NCBI RefSeq assembly: GCF_000685155.1
Contig: NZ_JMIY01000001.1
Span: forward strand, 603,458-667,457
Source of the DNA: Candidatus Methanoperedens nitratireducens
Lineage (GTDB): Archaea > Halobacteriota > Methanosarcinia > Methanosarcinales > Methanoperedenaceae
Direction of reading: 5' to 3'
Length of the DNA: 64,000 bases
Position 1 is the first letter of the stretch. Every line of letters begins with the position of its first letter. The position numbers were made by a program, and so were the translations under genes. Below are positions 1-9,204 of the stretch, piece after piece. The notes under the pieces are model-generated. The model was given only the letters and a program-made list of their open reading frames with translations, did not search any database and was not told the DNA's origin.

Positions 1-17
1 GACTATCAGATTTCAAG

Positions 18-1214
18 ATGAGGAGGAAGAAATGCGTTTATACTTTCCTATACGTTAAAAAAGGGGTTCAAAAGCAGATAACCGATTTCCTGAGATTACT
101 GGATAAAATAAAGGACAGAGTAAGTAAATATGTACCCAGACTAAAAACAGTCTTTTGTAAGAGATATGAAGGAGATAACCTCACAAGAACCGAAAAAATA
201 GCGTATGAATTTTATCCTGGCTACAAAGGCGATATCCGCCATTTATTTCTATTTTACGACTGGAGCAAGGTAGATGAAATCGAAAAAAAATATGCAGACA
301 AGATAGGAGATTATCAACTCAGATCAATCTTGAAAACACAAATATTCATGTGCAAGAGACGTATCAGAACATACTCTGATCTAATTGAAGAATTGAGAGA
401 AAACCCAAACCTGGCAAAGGTTTGTGAGTTAAATCCTGAATGCATTCCAGATAGAAAAATATTCAGCAGAGCTGCTGATAGAACAGGTATCGAGGTTTTT
501 AGACAGATCGCTATCGATATGACAAAAGAGTGTCTATCTCTTGGTTTAATGAAGGGTAGAATGATCGGAGTCGATGGAAGCCTGATAAAATCAAATACCA
601 GTGCCCATAAAAATAAAGAGATGGAAGAATACACGGATAAATATGCTGGATTGTATGTGAGAGGTAATTATCTCAAAGGTGTGGGTCATCTCGCATATAA
701 GCTTGTAGATATAGAGTATGGGCTACCCATGCTGGTTCAACGATACAAGGGCAGTGCAAATGAAAATCCTTTACTGATCGAGATTATTGAAGATTTTCAT
801 AAAGGGTATGGATTTTATCCTGAGTTATTGTCTATCGATAAGGGAATGGATAGCGAAAAGAATAACAAATTTTGCAAAGAAAAAGGGATAGGAGCATATA
901 TTCAGGCAAGAGATTTTGGAAATAAGGAGCTTATTAAAACTGAAAAAGGTAAGACGTTTCATCCTGAATATGTAGAAGTAACTGATCCACGAGTATTGGA
1001 ACGAATCGCTAACAGGAGAAGTGAATGTGAAAGAGAGTTCAGCCGGGATAAATGGGGTTATAGGCGGGATAGGATGTCAAACAGGGGAGAGGACGAGGCT
1101 GAGTTATTCATGTTGATCACATTGATTACGACCTTATTGACTGCAATTACAGCTTTTTGGGTGGGAAGAGCTGATCTGATCAGAAGCACGAGTGCTTTCA
1201 AGAGGCTGCACTGA
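18..1214 (+). CDS. DDE transposase (IS1182/IS4-like)
   Basis: A 398-residue cut-and-paste transposase. A basic N-terminal DNA-binding part is followed by an RNase H-like DDE core. The likely catalytic residues are Asp186 (in GVDGSL), Asp274 (LSIDKGMD) and a Glu at 338-340 in RRSECEREFSRDKWGYRR, which resembles the Y-R-E-K region of IS4-like enzymes. The length is normal for a complete enzyme and there is no internal stop. The left end of the element lies outside the window, so its inverted repeats could not be paired. The sequence just after the stop contains a short hairpin (GGATT...AATCC near 1279-1304) that may belong to its right end. With the IS4-type gene at 6029 it brackets the restriction-modification genes. 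Confidence 0.8.
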   Translation: MRRKKCVYTFLYVKKGVQKQITDFLRLLDKIKDRVSKYVPRLKTVFCKRYEGDNLTRTEKIAYEFYPGYKGDIRHLFLFYDWSKVDEIEKKYADKIGDYQLRSILKTQIFMCKRRIRTYSDLIEELRENPNLAKVCELNPECIPDRKIFSRAADRTGIEVFRQIAIDMTKECLSLGLMKGRMIGVDGSLIKSNTSAHKNKEMEEYTDKYAGLYVRGNYLKGVGHLAYKLVDIEYGLPMLVQRYKGSANENPLLIEIIEDFHKGYGFYPELLSIDKGMDSEKNNKFCKEKGIGAYIQARDFGNKELIKTEKGKTFHPEYVEVTDPRVLERIANRRSECEREFSRDKWGYRRDRMSNRGEDEAELFMLITLITTLLTAITAFWVGRADLIRSTSAFKRLH

Positions 1215-1342
1215 GAAGAGCTATTAAAAATTTATAGGCTAAATCAAGGTAATATAGGTCATGAATTTGAAAATAAAGGATTAGTTGGGTTCACGCCCAA
1301 TCCTCAAACCAATTTGAGAAATCCGCGCTTTGAACGTATAAG

Positions 1343-1636
1343 TTGAACTTCTTTACGCGCTGCATACAATCTAATATATTTTTTCCGCTTATTTTAGACC
1401 AGAATGCGCCTCAAAGACTTTCAATTTCGAGTGACGGGGTGCGAATAAAAAGCACTGAAAATATACAACACCCTCTGGGTTGGTTGTTCCTCATAGTGAT
1501 TTTAAGTTTTTTCTCTTGGATTTTGCCGAAATCCTTGTTTTTGAAGAAGGCAATATTGAAGAATAACAAACATCTAGATTTGCTGACGTTTTCTATAGCT
1601 GCTGTGATGACAGCGATTATTTTTGTGGCTTTTTGA
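1343..1636 (+). CDS. Small membrane protein, possibly a remnant
   Basis: A 97-residue reading frame with two hydrophobic stretches (about residues 46-62 and 80-96) separated by a short basic segment. It has no recognisable family and no clear ribosome-binding site. It sits between a transposase and a broken zinc-ribbon gene, so it may be the tail of a disrupted gene. The hydrophobic pattern is the only reason to keep it. Confidence 0.3.
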   Translation: MNFFTRCIQSNIFFPLILDQNAPQRLSISSDGVRIKSTENIQHPLGWLFLIVILSFFSWILPKSLFLKKAILKNNKHLDLLTFSIAAVMTAIIFVAF

Positions 1637-1640
1637 AGCT

Positions 1641-1824
1641 TTATGCGAATTTATTTTCATTCAGCGTTCTTTTACGCTGTTCGATATACTCCTCCATGTA
1701 CTTCTTATCCCGTGAACTGATATTCCTTGCACCACAGAATCCGCATATATAGCTATGTTCTGTACCATCTATGAGAGTCATTTTTTCGCCGCAATTAGGA
1801 CATTTTGGCTGGTCTTTTTGGCAT
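1641..1824 (-). pseudogene. Zinc-ribbon protein broken by a frameshift
   Basis: On the minus strand an ATG at 1824 begins MPKRPAK and stops after two more codons. Another frame then reads KCPNCGEKMTLIDG...YICGFCGARN and on through a charged helix (RDKKYMEEYIEQRKRTLNENKFA) to a stop at 1641. Removing one A from the A-run at 1803-1806 (T-run on the plus strand) joins the two parts into a compact four-cysteine zinc ribbon of about 60 residues. It lies directly downstream of hsdS on the same strand. Either the gene is inactivated or the run contains a sequencing error. Confidence 0.45.
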
Positions 1825-1866
1825 ATTTAACGATTCTCCAGCAATATAGATTATGGCGCAATGGTT

Positions 1867-3273
1867 TTATGCAATAGCCATTTCAATAATTTCGTCTATT
1901 TTATTTCTTTCAGTTTCAATCTTCTGCTTTACTTCATCCTGTTTATCTAATTCAGCTTTGATTTCATCAACGATTTTTTGTTGTTCATTCGGTGTTATGT
2001 CAATAAGCGGAAACTCTTGGATTTGGCTAGGAAAAATATTTGTGTTATTTCCAAGTCCTTTTTTATTTATTTCAACTAAATATTGAAGGTAATCAGTTCT
2101 AAAATAGTAGTACGCAAAAAGAGGATTATAGTTTTTTAACCTGATTCGCATTGTAAAATCAGCAAAAATACCTTTAAGTTCTTCATCTTCAATTAAAGCG
2201 ACTTTTCCAATTGTTCCCTCTCCAGAACGAGCTAAAATAATATCATTTTTTGTAACTGTTTTATTTTTATTATTGTCAGAGTATTCTTTTGAGACTGCTT
2301 TAGAGTCTTCGCTTTCAAATTTCCAGTTTTTAATATTTGCCATAGATATATAATTAAAATCTCCGTTATCATCGTAGTCAGAAGGAGAAATACCGGAACC
2401 AAGAACTATTGGATCGGAAATAAAATGTTTGATTTTTTTATCCGTTATTTTCTTTAGCTCTTTAATCACAAAAAGACCAGACTCTCTATGAAATTTTACA
2501 CTTTGCCTTACATCTTTATTGTTTGCAAAATTTGATAAATATAGGTTATAATTTTTAATCTTTCTCAATTCATTAAACGTATCTAAATCAAAATGAAACT
2601 CTCTAGCAAAAACATTGTTTATAATTTCATGATTTTCTTTAATTTGTTTATTGAGATCTTTTATTTTTTGCTCAATCGGTTCTATTTCGGCAATGATTTT
2701 GTCTCTGTTCGGTTTAGAGATTAAAGGAATTTTAATTTTAAGAAATTCGTAGGGATTAACTCTTTTATGTGATGGTGTTTTCCCTGATTCTAATGCAGAA
2801 TATGCAAGCAGCATTTTGCGATTTAGTAGAATATATTTTAAATATTTGAGGTAACTAAGGTCTTTTACCTTGTATGGAATAAATTCTGACGAACCTAAAA
2901 TATTCTTCCCCTTGAAAGTATTTATAAACACGTACCCCTTAGGCATGCCAAGTTTTGAAATAAATATATCTGCCTCTCCCAAAAATGTCTTATCTGAACC
3001 AATCTCATTTGTTTTTTCTATATTTTCTAGTTTCCCACTTATTTGTTGTTGGTCAGATATATTTACTAAGAATGCATCATCTTCTAATTCGCCCTTTGGG
3101 ATTTTTACGATAGGTAATTCTATAAGAAAGTCAGATATCTTTACTTGTTTAAGTTTAGTTTCAAAAACTTCCCAGTTTTGAATTTGAGTGAAACAGGTGT
3201 ATTTTTGGTCTAAACGACAATGTTTCCCTGAAGAAATTACTTCAGAATTAATGGTAAATTGCTTTAGTGTCAC
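1867..3273 (-). CDS. hsdS: Type I restriction-modification specificity subunit (HsdS)
   Basis: A 468-residue DNA-recognition subunit with the usual two-part layout. There are two target-recognition domains, each followed by a helical spacer rich in Lys and Glu (about 195-225 and 440-468). The second half carries the typical stretch NDIILARSGEGTIGKVALIEDEELKGIF, and the first half a degenerate version (ADIFISKLGMPKGYVFINTFKGKNI). It should give sequence specificity to the methyltransferase encoded just upstream, whose stop is three bases from this start. The gene is A+T-rich, like the rest of the block and unlike the housekeeping genes, which suggests acquisition by transfer. Confidence 0.9.
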   Translation of the reverse strand: MTLKQFTINSEVISSGKHCRLDQKYTCFTQIQNWEVFETKLKQVKISDFLIELPIVKIPKGELEDDAFLVNISDQQQISGKLENIEKTNEIGSDKTFLGEADIFISKLGMPKGYVFINTFKGKNILGSSEFIPYKVKDLSYLKYLKYILLNRKMLLAYSALESGKTPSHKRVNPYEFLKIKIPLISKPNRDKIIAEIEPIEQKIKDLNKQIKENHEIINNVFAREFHFDLDTFNELRKIKNYNLYLSNFANNKDVRQSVKFHRESGLFVIKELKKITDKKIKHFISDPIVLGSGISPSDYDDNGDFNYISMANIKNWKFESEDSKAVSKEYSDNNKNKTVTKNDIILARSGEGTIGKVALIEDEELKGIFADFTMRIRLKNYNPLFAYYYFRTDYLQYLVEINKKGLGNNTNIFPSQIQEFPLIDITPNEQQKIVDEIKAELDKQDEVKQKIETERNKIDEIIEMAIA

Positions 3274-3276
3274 AAT

Positions 3277-5661
3277 TTATTCCCATTCTATCTTCCGGAG
3301 ATAATCAAGAGTCGCTTCTTCCTTTCCATCATCAACTAAAACATCACCTTTTTCATTTACTCTGAAAAGTTCATTTGGCATAGGCTTTTCTCCTCTTTTG
3401 GTTCTTTTGTAGCCGATATTTTCCACTTCCGCCATAAAAATTTTATAATTTAATTCCTTGGCAACCTCGCCAAAAACCCACCAAGTATTTACAAAACCAA
3501 AAGTGTCCTTTGTATCCTTATCATATCTACAAAGGTCTTCGAGCTCATCTTTGTATTTTTCAATAATGTCTTTTGAAGAAAGCTTTTTGTCATCTTCTTC
3601 CATAGAATCTTTTAGCAGTCTCACCAAAATATCCGTTTCTTGTTTCTCAGTTAAATCTTTAATTGATGGAAGTTTCTTTCTATCTTTTCCATCAAGATAA
3701 ACCATTATCAAATTTTCACATCTTGTTTTAAATTGATTCCATTCATTTGAATATTTATTCCAGAGTTTATTCCATTCTTCAATTTCTTTCTTTGTCTTCT
3801 TTTGAGCAAAAAGCAAACTAACCTTTGTAGAAGTAAACGGCTCAAAAGTAAGCTGTGGAAGAGAAACAACAGCTTTTACTTTAAAATATTTGTAGATAAA
3901 AAGCCGGATATATTTGTTTTCAGTTGTGTCATACACACTTTCAGGCAAAACTACGCCACAACGTCCGTTCGGCTTTAGAAGCTGATACCATCTTTCAACA
4001 AAAAGATTCTCGGAGTTCTTTTTGTCCCCAAAAATAAATTCTTGTTTGACATTCTTTTTTGTCTCGTTATCCAAATCAACACTAAAAGGCGGATTAGAAA
4101 TAACTACGTCAAATTGCTGATTGACCTCTTTGTTGAAATAAAGTTTGTCTTCTTCATATTGTTTTAAGAAATTTGGTGCAGTTTCTTTGTGATAGTACCT
4201 GAACGGCAAAAGACCATCTTTGACGAACACATTTGCAGATCCATCCCCATGCAAAATCATATTTACTTTGGTTGCAGTCCCAAGGTTAAAATTTATATCT
4301 GCACCATAAATAAAGTGTTGTGCCCATTTATGTTCCCTAGGATCTGGCATGAACCACTGGTTGAATTTATCTTCTACATCTCTTGTTTCGTCAAGTTTAT
4401 CCTTGAACCTATACTTTAAGTTTTGAGTAATAAATTTCATATACTCTATTAGAAAAGTTCCGCTTCCGGCACTAGGATCAATAATATATGGAATTTCTAA
4501 ATCCTCGTTTACTCTTTTAATAGCAAGTTTATCAAGCTGTAATCCCCATAGCAAGAATTTAACTATGTTAATATGAGTGAAAAATTGACCCTTTGTTTGT
4601 TTGAATCCTTCCCTGATAATACCCTCGAAGAAATCTCCTAGAATATCTTTGCCATCAAAACTATTTTTCCCATCAACAAAAGAAAACCGCTCAAGCTCAG
4701 AAACAGTATATTTCAGCTTATTTAAAGAGAACTTATTTTCGTCAATAACAAAAGATTTTTTTAATTTCGATTCTTCTAATATATTTAGCCTCTGCTTTAA
4801 TGCTCTTCTGTAAAGTTCGTTAATCCTATCAAAAAGTTCCTCGTTTGATTCGAAGCTTTCTCCATCTTTATAAGAAAATATCTGAAAATCATATTTCTCG
4901 CCTTTCTTTTTCTCACTTTCATCTTGAATCTTTGCTAAAATCAAGTTTACAAGCGATGAAAAAACATCATTATCATCCGTTCCGCCACCTCCCCAAAGCA
5001 CATTATGAAGATTTTTCCTTAAACTATCCAGTTGTTCATGTGTGAACGTGGTATCCAAATCTTTTTTACCGTTTTTAACATACGGCTCTTTTTGTGCCTT
5101 GCCGTACCTTACAGGAATCGCATCTGCAAAATCTCTTTTTTCTTTCCAAGAATCGAAGGAAGTAAATTTTTCATAATCAATGAGGATGCACTTATCTTTG
5201 ATGCTATCCTTAACTATTTCAAAAGTGTACAGAACGAGATATTTTACTTCTTTCCCTTGTCCCCTTTCTTGGCTGGCAAGATTGAAAAGCTGCTTTTCAA
5301 TTATTCCGTCCTTTTCTTTTTCATACTCTTCTGGGCTTTTTAACTCGATATAAAGAAATGCGTTTCCGTCTTCATCTCGAACAATGACATCTATCCTCGG
5401 CTTATTTGTTTTAGGTCTTCCGATATCGTATTCTTTTTCTATTTCAATATTTTCAGGTTTATATCCTAATTCGTTTACGAGTCTAGAAAGAATAAATGCC
5501 CGAACTACTTCTTCGTCTCCCCTGAACTTATCGATTTTCCAGCCTTTTATTTTCTCCGAGTATTTTACTTTTTTAACCTCAAAATCATAGGTCTCTACAA
5601 CTTTATTTTTCTGCTTATCAAGATACTTTTTTATGACTAAAAAATCTAGGCTTGAATTCAT
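3277..5661 (-). CDS. hsdM: Nuclease-methyltransferase fusion (HsdM with HsdR-type N-terminus)
   Basis: A 794-residue protein with two enzymatic parts. The N-terminal ~200 residues look like a PD-(D/E)xK nuclease of the HsdR-N type: Asp91 in PRIDVIV and Glu106-x-Lys108 in YIELKS. From about residue 340 it is an N6-adenine DNA methyltransferase with SAM motif I DPSAGSG (395-401) and catalytic NPPF (523-526). There is no SF2 helicase domain and no hsdR gene nearby, so cutting, if it occurs, must use the fused nuclease, as in type IIG-like enzymes. It is co-transcribed with hsdS. The N-terminal domain could instead have a structural or regulatory role. Confidence 0.88.
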   Translation of the reverse strand: MNSSLDFLVIKKYLDKQKNKVVETYDFEVKKVKYSEKIKGWKIDKFRGDEEVVRAFILSRLVNELGYKPENIEIEKEYDIGRPKTNKPRIDVIVRDEDGNAFLYIELKSPEEYEKEKDGIIEKQLFNLASQERGQGKEVKYLVLYTFEIVKDSIKDKCILIDYEKFTSFDSWKEKRDFADAIPVRYGKAQKEPYVKNGKKDLDTTFTHEQLDSLRKNLHNVLWGGGGTDDNDVFSSLVNLILAKIQDESEKKKGEKYDFQIFSYKDGESFESNEELFDRINELYRRALKQRLNILEESKLKKSFVIDENKFSLNKLKYTVSELERFSFVDGKNSFDGKDILGDFFEGIIREGFKQTKGQFFTHINIVKFLLWGLQLDKLAIKRVNEDLEIPYIIDPSAGSGTFLIEYMKFITQNLKYRFKDKLDETRDVEDKFNQWFMPDPREHKWAQHFIYGADINFNLGTATKVNMILHGDGSANVFVKDGLLPFRYYHKETAPNFLKQYEEDKLYFNKEVNQQFDVVISNPPFSVDLDNETKKNVKQEFIFGDKKNSENLFVERWYQLLKPNGRCGVVLPESVYDTTENKYIRLFIYKYFKVKAVVSLPQLTFEPFTSTKVSLLFAQKKTKKEIEEWNKLWNKYSNEWNQFKTRCENLIMVYLDGKDRKKLPSIKDLTEKQETDILVRLLKDSMEEDDKKLSSKDIIEKYKDELEDLCRYDKDTKDTFGFVNTWWVFGEVAKELNYKIFMAEVENIGYKRTKRGEKPMPNELFRVNEKGDVLVDDGKEEATLDYLRKIEWE

Positions 5662-5769
5662 TTTATTGCACTTTATTATATCTGTTGAATATATAGTTTG
5701 TTATCTTCTGGCTTTGTTGGATATGTCTAGTGGAATCTGCAAAAAGCCGACTTTAAGTGCAGAAGTGGA

Positions 5770-5895
5770 TCAAGATAAAATTAACTTCTTCAACTCCTTA
5801 GCTTGCTTTTCCTCATCATCTTTTGTGCTATCAATCCATTGGTCATCGGTTAAGGATTTCTCATTGAGATATTTTAAAAAAGATTGTATAATTAC
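5770..5895 (-). pseudogene. C-terminal remnant upstream of the R-M genes
   Basis: An open stretch of 41 codons without a start codon. It encodes a charged, helical tail (NEKSLTDDQWIDSTKDDEEKQ, then AKELKKLIL) on the same strand as hsdM-hsdS and just upstream of them. It is closed at its 5' side by an in-frame stop. I read it as the end of a lost gene, perhaps the former first gene of this operon, removed when the adjacent IS element arrived. The rest of 5662-6028 holds nothing else I can support. Confidence 0.35.
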
Positions 5896-6028
5896 TTATT
5901 TTTAGTCAGATCTCTTTGTTTCCAGTTGAAATAATCGTGCGATAGCGAAGCATTTATTCTCTAAGAACGTATGTATTACTTAAAAATTTTAATTTTACTG
6001 TATTAAAATTAGAAAGAGGATTAGGAGC

Positions 6029-7366
6029 ATGAAGAAGACAAAAGAACCCAACACAGAAATCCCACCTTATGAACCAGACATTATCGAAAAAGATCTCTGC
6101 ACCCTCTTCTCACCAGAATGGTTAAACCAAGCTGCAAGAGAAACTGGACTAATAAAAAGAGAGAGAAAAGTAACTGCCGTAGAAATGTTTTGGGTTCTTG
6201 TCAATAGTTACGGTGTCCATCTTGCCCGAAATCTTGCGAACATCAAACGGAATTATGAAAAATCGTCAAATAAAAAACTCAGCGATAGCAGCTGGTATGA
6301 GAGATTTACACCCGAACTTGTTGCATTCCTGAAACTATGTGTCACTCATGCCATTGAACAGCTTGCTCTGGAGCAAACCAAAGTTCTTAACCAAAAGCTC
6401 TCCAAATTTCAGGATGTATTGATACAGGATAGTACAATAATCAGGTTGCATAAGTCTCTTGCCAAGAAATGGCCAGCAGCACGATCAAGAACAGTAGCAG
6501 CAGGCGTTAAAGTAAGTATATTAGTAAGTGCCGTGGCAAATAGTCCAAAAAGTATCAGTATTCATGCTGAAAGTACAAATGAATTGAAAACTCTGAGAAT
6601 AGGTCCCTGGATAAAAGATAGAATTCTTCTTATCGATCTTGGTTTTTATAAACACCAGATTTTTGCAAGGATCGAACAGAATGGCGGTTACTTTGTATCC
6701 AGGTTGAAGGGAAATGCTGATCCTCTCATTGTAGATTTGCATAATACATGTCGGGGCAACAGTATTGATGTGAAGGGAAAACGCATCAGTGAAATTCTGC
6801 CAAAATTAAAGAGAAGGATACTTGATGTTGATGTTGAGATCTCTTTCAGAAGACAGAATTTTAATGGCAAAAGTAAGACCAGACTGGATACTGAAATATT
6901 TCGATTGGTAGCTGTTTTTAACGAAGATGAGACTAAGTACCATGTTTATCTCACCAATATTTCGAAAGATGTTTTAAGTCCGGAAAATGTTGCGAAACTC
7001 TATGGTGCAAGATGGGATATTGAACTGATTTTTAAAGAACTAAAAAGCAGATACGCTCTTGATGTTGTAAATACTAAGAATACGCAGATCGTTGAAGCTT
7101 ATATCTGGATAGCGGTTCTTACTCTTTTTATAAGCAGAAGAATATATTCACTGATTCGAAAGTATAATCCAAAAGAAATGGTGGCTCGCTATACCCAATT
7201 GAGGTGGAGTACGATTTTCACTGAAAATGCTGATAGACAACTTACTCTAATACTTCGATATTGTGGGATTGAAAGAACTCTTGAGACTGTCATGAATGTC
7301 TATTCTAGCCAAGCACTTGATCCTCATGTCAATAGATATCGATTTAGGGATGACTGGTGGTCTTAA
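6029..7366 (+). CDS. IS4-family transposase
   Basis: A 445-residue transposase with the DDE_Tnp_1 core. The first Asp is in LIQDSTIIRL, the second in LLIDLGFYKH, and the Glu is in YGARWDIELIFKELK, which fits the IS4 signature Y-(2)-R-(3)-E-(6)-K. The N-terminal 100 residues are helical and probably bind the ends. The ATG follows a GGATTAGGAG sequence. The frame is intact and of full length, so the copy may be active. I could not pair convincing terminal inverted repeats. It separates the A+T-rich R-M block from normal chromosome genes. Confidence 0.9.
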   Translation: MKKTKEPNTEIPPYEPDIIEKDLCTLFSPEWLNQAARETGLIKRERKVTAVEMFWVLVNSYGVHLARNLANIKRNYEKSSNKKLSDSSWYERFTPELVAFLKLCVTHAIEQLALEQTKVLNQKLSKFQDVLIQDSTIIRLHKSLAKKWPAARSRTVAAGVKVSILVSAVANSPKSISIHAESTNELKTLRIGPWIKDRILLIDLGFYKHQIFARIEQNGGYFVSRLKGNADPLIVDLHNTCRGNSIDVKGKRISEILPKLKRRILDVDVEISFRRQNFNGKSKTRLDTEIFRLVAVFNEDETKYHVYLTNISKDVLSPENVAKLYGARWDIELIFKELKSRYALDVVNTKNTQIVEAYIWIAVLTLFISRRIYSLIRKYNPKEMVARYTQLRWSTIFTENADRQLTLILRYCGIERTLETVMNVYSSQALDPHVNRYRFRDDWWS

Positions 7367-7543
7367 CCGATGACACATGAACCACTCTACTATCCGCCCA
7401 TCTCTCTCCAAATCTTTTGTATCCATAGCTTTATTTGCTCCCAAATCTTTATATATAACAAAGAAAGTATAAAAAAACCCTTAATTTTTTCTTTCGCAAA
7501 GCCTATTAACCCTTGTAACATAGACAGGGGGCGAGGCACGACA

Positions 7544-8023
7544 ATGAAAGAAATACTCGAGATAATTGAGAACAATCCCAGAATTGAACCTGAGAAGATC
7601 GCAACCATGACGGGTATCACTGAAGCAGAAGTCGCCTCAAGGATAAAAGACATGGAGGAGAAGGGGATAATACGGAGATATAAGACCGTAATCGACTGGG
7701 ATAGGGCAGGGGAGGAATATGTGTATGCGATCATCGAAATAAAGGTCACCCTGAACGCAAGAACAGGCTATGATTCTATTGCTGAGAGATTAGCAAAGTT
7801 CCCCGAGGTCAGGTCTGTACGCCTTATCTCAGGTGATCATGACCTCTCACTCACCGTTCGCGGTAAGTCGATGAGGGATGTGGCTTTTTTTGTGGCTGAA
7901 AAAATAGCCACCCTTGAGCAGGTTCAGGGGACTGTGACGCATTTTGTGCTGCGCACATACAAAGAAGACGGTGAGATCATGTTCGAGAAAGAACACCCGG
8001 AACGCCTTGCTGTTTCTCCTTGA
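7544..8023 (+). CDS. Lrp/AsnC-family transcriptional regulator
   Basis: A 159-residue regulator. Residues 1-55 form a winged helix-turn-helix (IEPEKIATMTGITEAEVASRI) and the rest a RAM/AsnC ligand-binding domain. The chosen ATG gives the standard Lrp start MKEILEIIENN; the upstream extension of the frame is low-complexity and lacks family resemblance. The gene ends 10 bases before an aminotransferase gene. Lrp regulators paired with aminotransferases usually sense an amino acid, so control of amino-acid metabolism is likely (inference). Confidence 0.85.
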   Translation: MKEILEIIENNPRIEPEKIATMTGITEAEVASRIKDMEEKGIIRRYKTVIDWDRAGEEYVYAIIEIKVTLNARTGYDSIAERLAKFPEVRSVRLISGDHDLSLTVRGKSMRDVAFFVAEKIATLEQVQGTVTHFVLRTYKEDGEIMFEKEHPERLAVSP

Positions 8024-8033
8024 TAGTGGTAGT

Positions 8034-9194
8034 ATGTCAGAGAGATACATTTCAGAGCATATAAAAGGCGTCCCTCCTTCTGGTATAAGAAAATTCTTTG
8101 ATCTTGTGCTCGAAATGGATGATGTTATATCGCTTGGTGTCGGAGAACCTGATTTTGTCACTCCGTGGCATATCAGGGAAGCATGTATATACTCACTTGA
8201 AAAAGGGTTTACCTCATATACCTCAAACCACGGTATTCTTGAATTGAGGGAGTTGATCTCCAGATGCTACAGAAAAGACCATGATATCGATTACAATCCG
8301 GAACATGAGGTTCTCATCACCACAGGCGTGAGCGAGGCTGCAGATCTTGCGCTCAGGGCGATAATAAACCCTGGGGAAGAGGTAATAATTCCGGAGCCAT
8401 GCTATGTTTCATATAAGCCCAGCGTTGTTTTTGCAGGCGGAAGACCCATCCCTGTGCCAACGTACCAGGAGGATGAGTTCAGGGTTACTGCTGAGCAGAT
8501 AAAGAGGAGCATCACGGATAGAACAAAAGCGCTGATATTGAGCTATCCCAATAACCCCACAGGCGCTGTCATGAGAAGAAGTGACCTTGAGGAGATCGCC
8601 GATGTGGCCAGTGAGAATGATCTTGTGGTAGTATCGGATGAGGTTTACTGCAAACTAACTTATAACGGCGTTCATACCTGTTTCTCATCCATCCCGGGAA
8701 TGAGGGACAGGACTATAATATTAAACGGGCTTTCCAAATCACATGCCATGACGGGACTGCGCATAGGCTTTGCTGTTGGAAGTGAGGAGATAATCAGCGC
8801 CATGACCAAGATCCATCAATATACCATGCTGTGTGCCCCAATTACAGCCCAGATGGGGGCAATAGAGGCCCTGCGGAACGGCGATGAAGAGATGAAAAAG
8901 ATGGTGGGTGAGTATAACCGGAGAAGACGTCTTATCGTAAACGGCCTGAATAAGATGGGTCTTGAGTGCTTTGAGCCAGAAGGCGCGTTCTATGCATTTC
9001 CCAGCATAAAGAGCACGGGTCTTACCTCTGATGAGTTTGCAGGAGGGCTCTTAAAAGAACAGAAGGTAGCTGTTGTGCCTGGCGATGTGTTCGGTGAATG
9101 CGGTGCAGGGTATCTGCGGTGCTCATACGCAACATCGTATGAGGAGCTGACCGAGGCCCTCTCACGAATCCAGGCTTTTATTGAGGGTCTTTAG
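8034..9194 (+). CDS. Class I/II PLP-dependent aminotransferase
   Basis: A 386-residue fold-type I aminotransferase. The PLP-binding lysine is in LNGLSKSHAMTGLRIGF and the cofactor Asp/Tyr region in VVVSDEVYCKLTY. The substrate-carboxylate Arg is in GYLRCSYATSYEEL. It likely moves the amino group between an amino acid (aromatic, aspartate or alanine) and 2-oxoglutarate; the exact substrate cannot be read. The start MSERYISEHIKGVPPSGIRKFFD matches the archaeal group, while an upstream in-frame ATG overlaps the regulator gene and is rejected. Probably in one transcript with the Lrp gene. Confidence 0.9.
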   Translation: MSERYISEHIKGVPPSGIRKFFDLVLEMDDVISLGVGEPDFVTPWHIREACIYSLEKGFTSYTSNHGILELRELISRCYRKDHDIDYNPEHEVLITTGVSEAADLALRAIINPGEEVIIPEPCYVSYKPSVVFAGGRPIPVPTYQEDEFRVTAEQIKRSITDRTKALILSYPNNPTGAVMRRSDLEEIADVASENDLVVVSDEVYCKLTYNGVHTCFSSIPGMRDRTIILNGLSKSHAMTGLRIGFAVGSEEIISAMTKIHQYTMLCAPITAQMGAIEALRNGDEEMKKMVGEYNRRRRLIVNGLNKMGLECFEPEGAFYAFPSIKSTGLTSDEFAGGLLKEQKVAVVPGDVFGECGAGYLRCSYATSYEELTEALSRIQAFIEGL

Positions 9195-9204
9195 GCTTTT
9201 ACTT

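Noticed and set aside
5633-5905. 90-codon plus-strand frame beyond hsdM
   Set aside because: It overlaps the 5' end of hsdM and the minus-strand remnant and shows no protein-like conservation.
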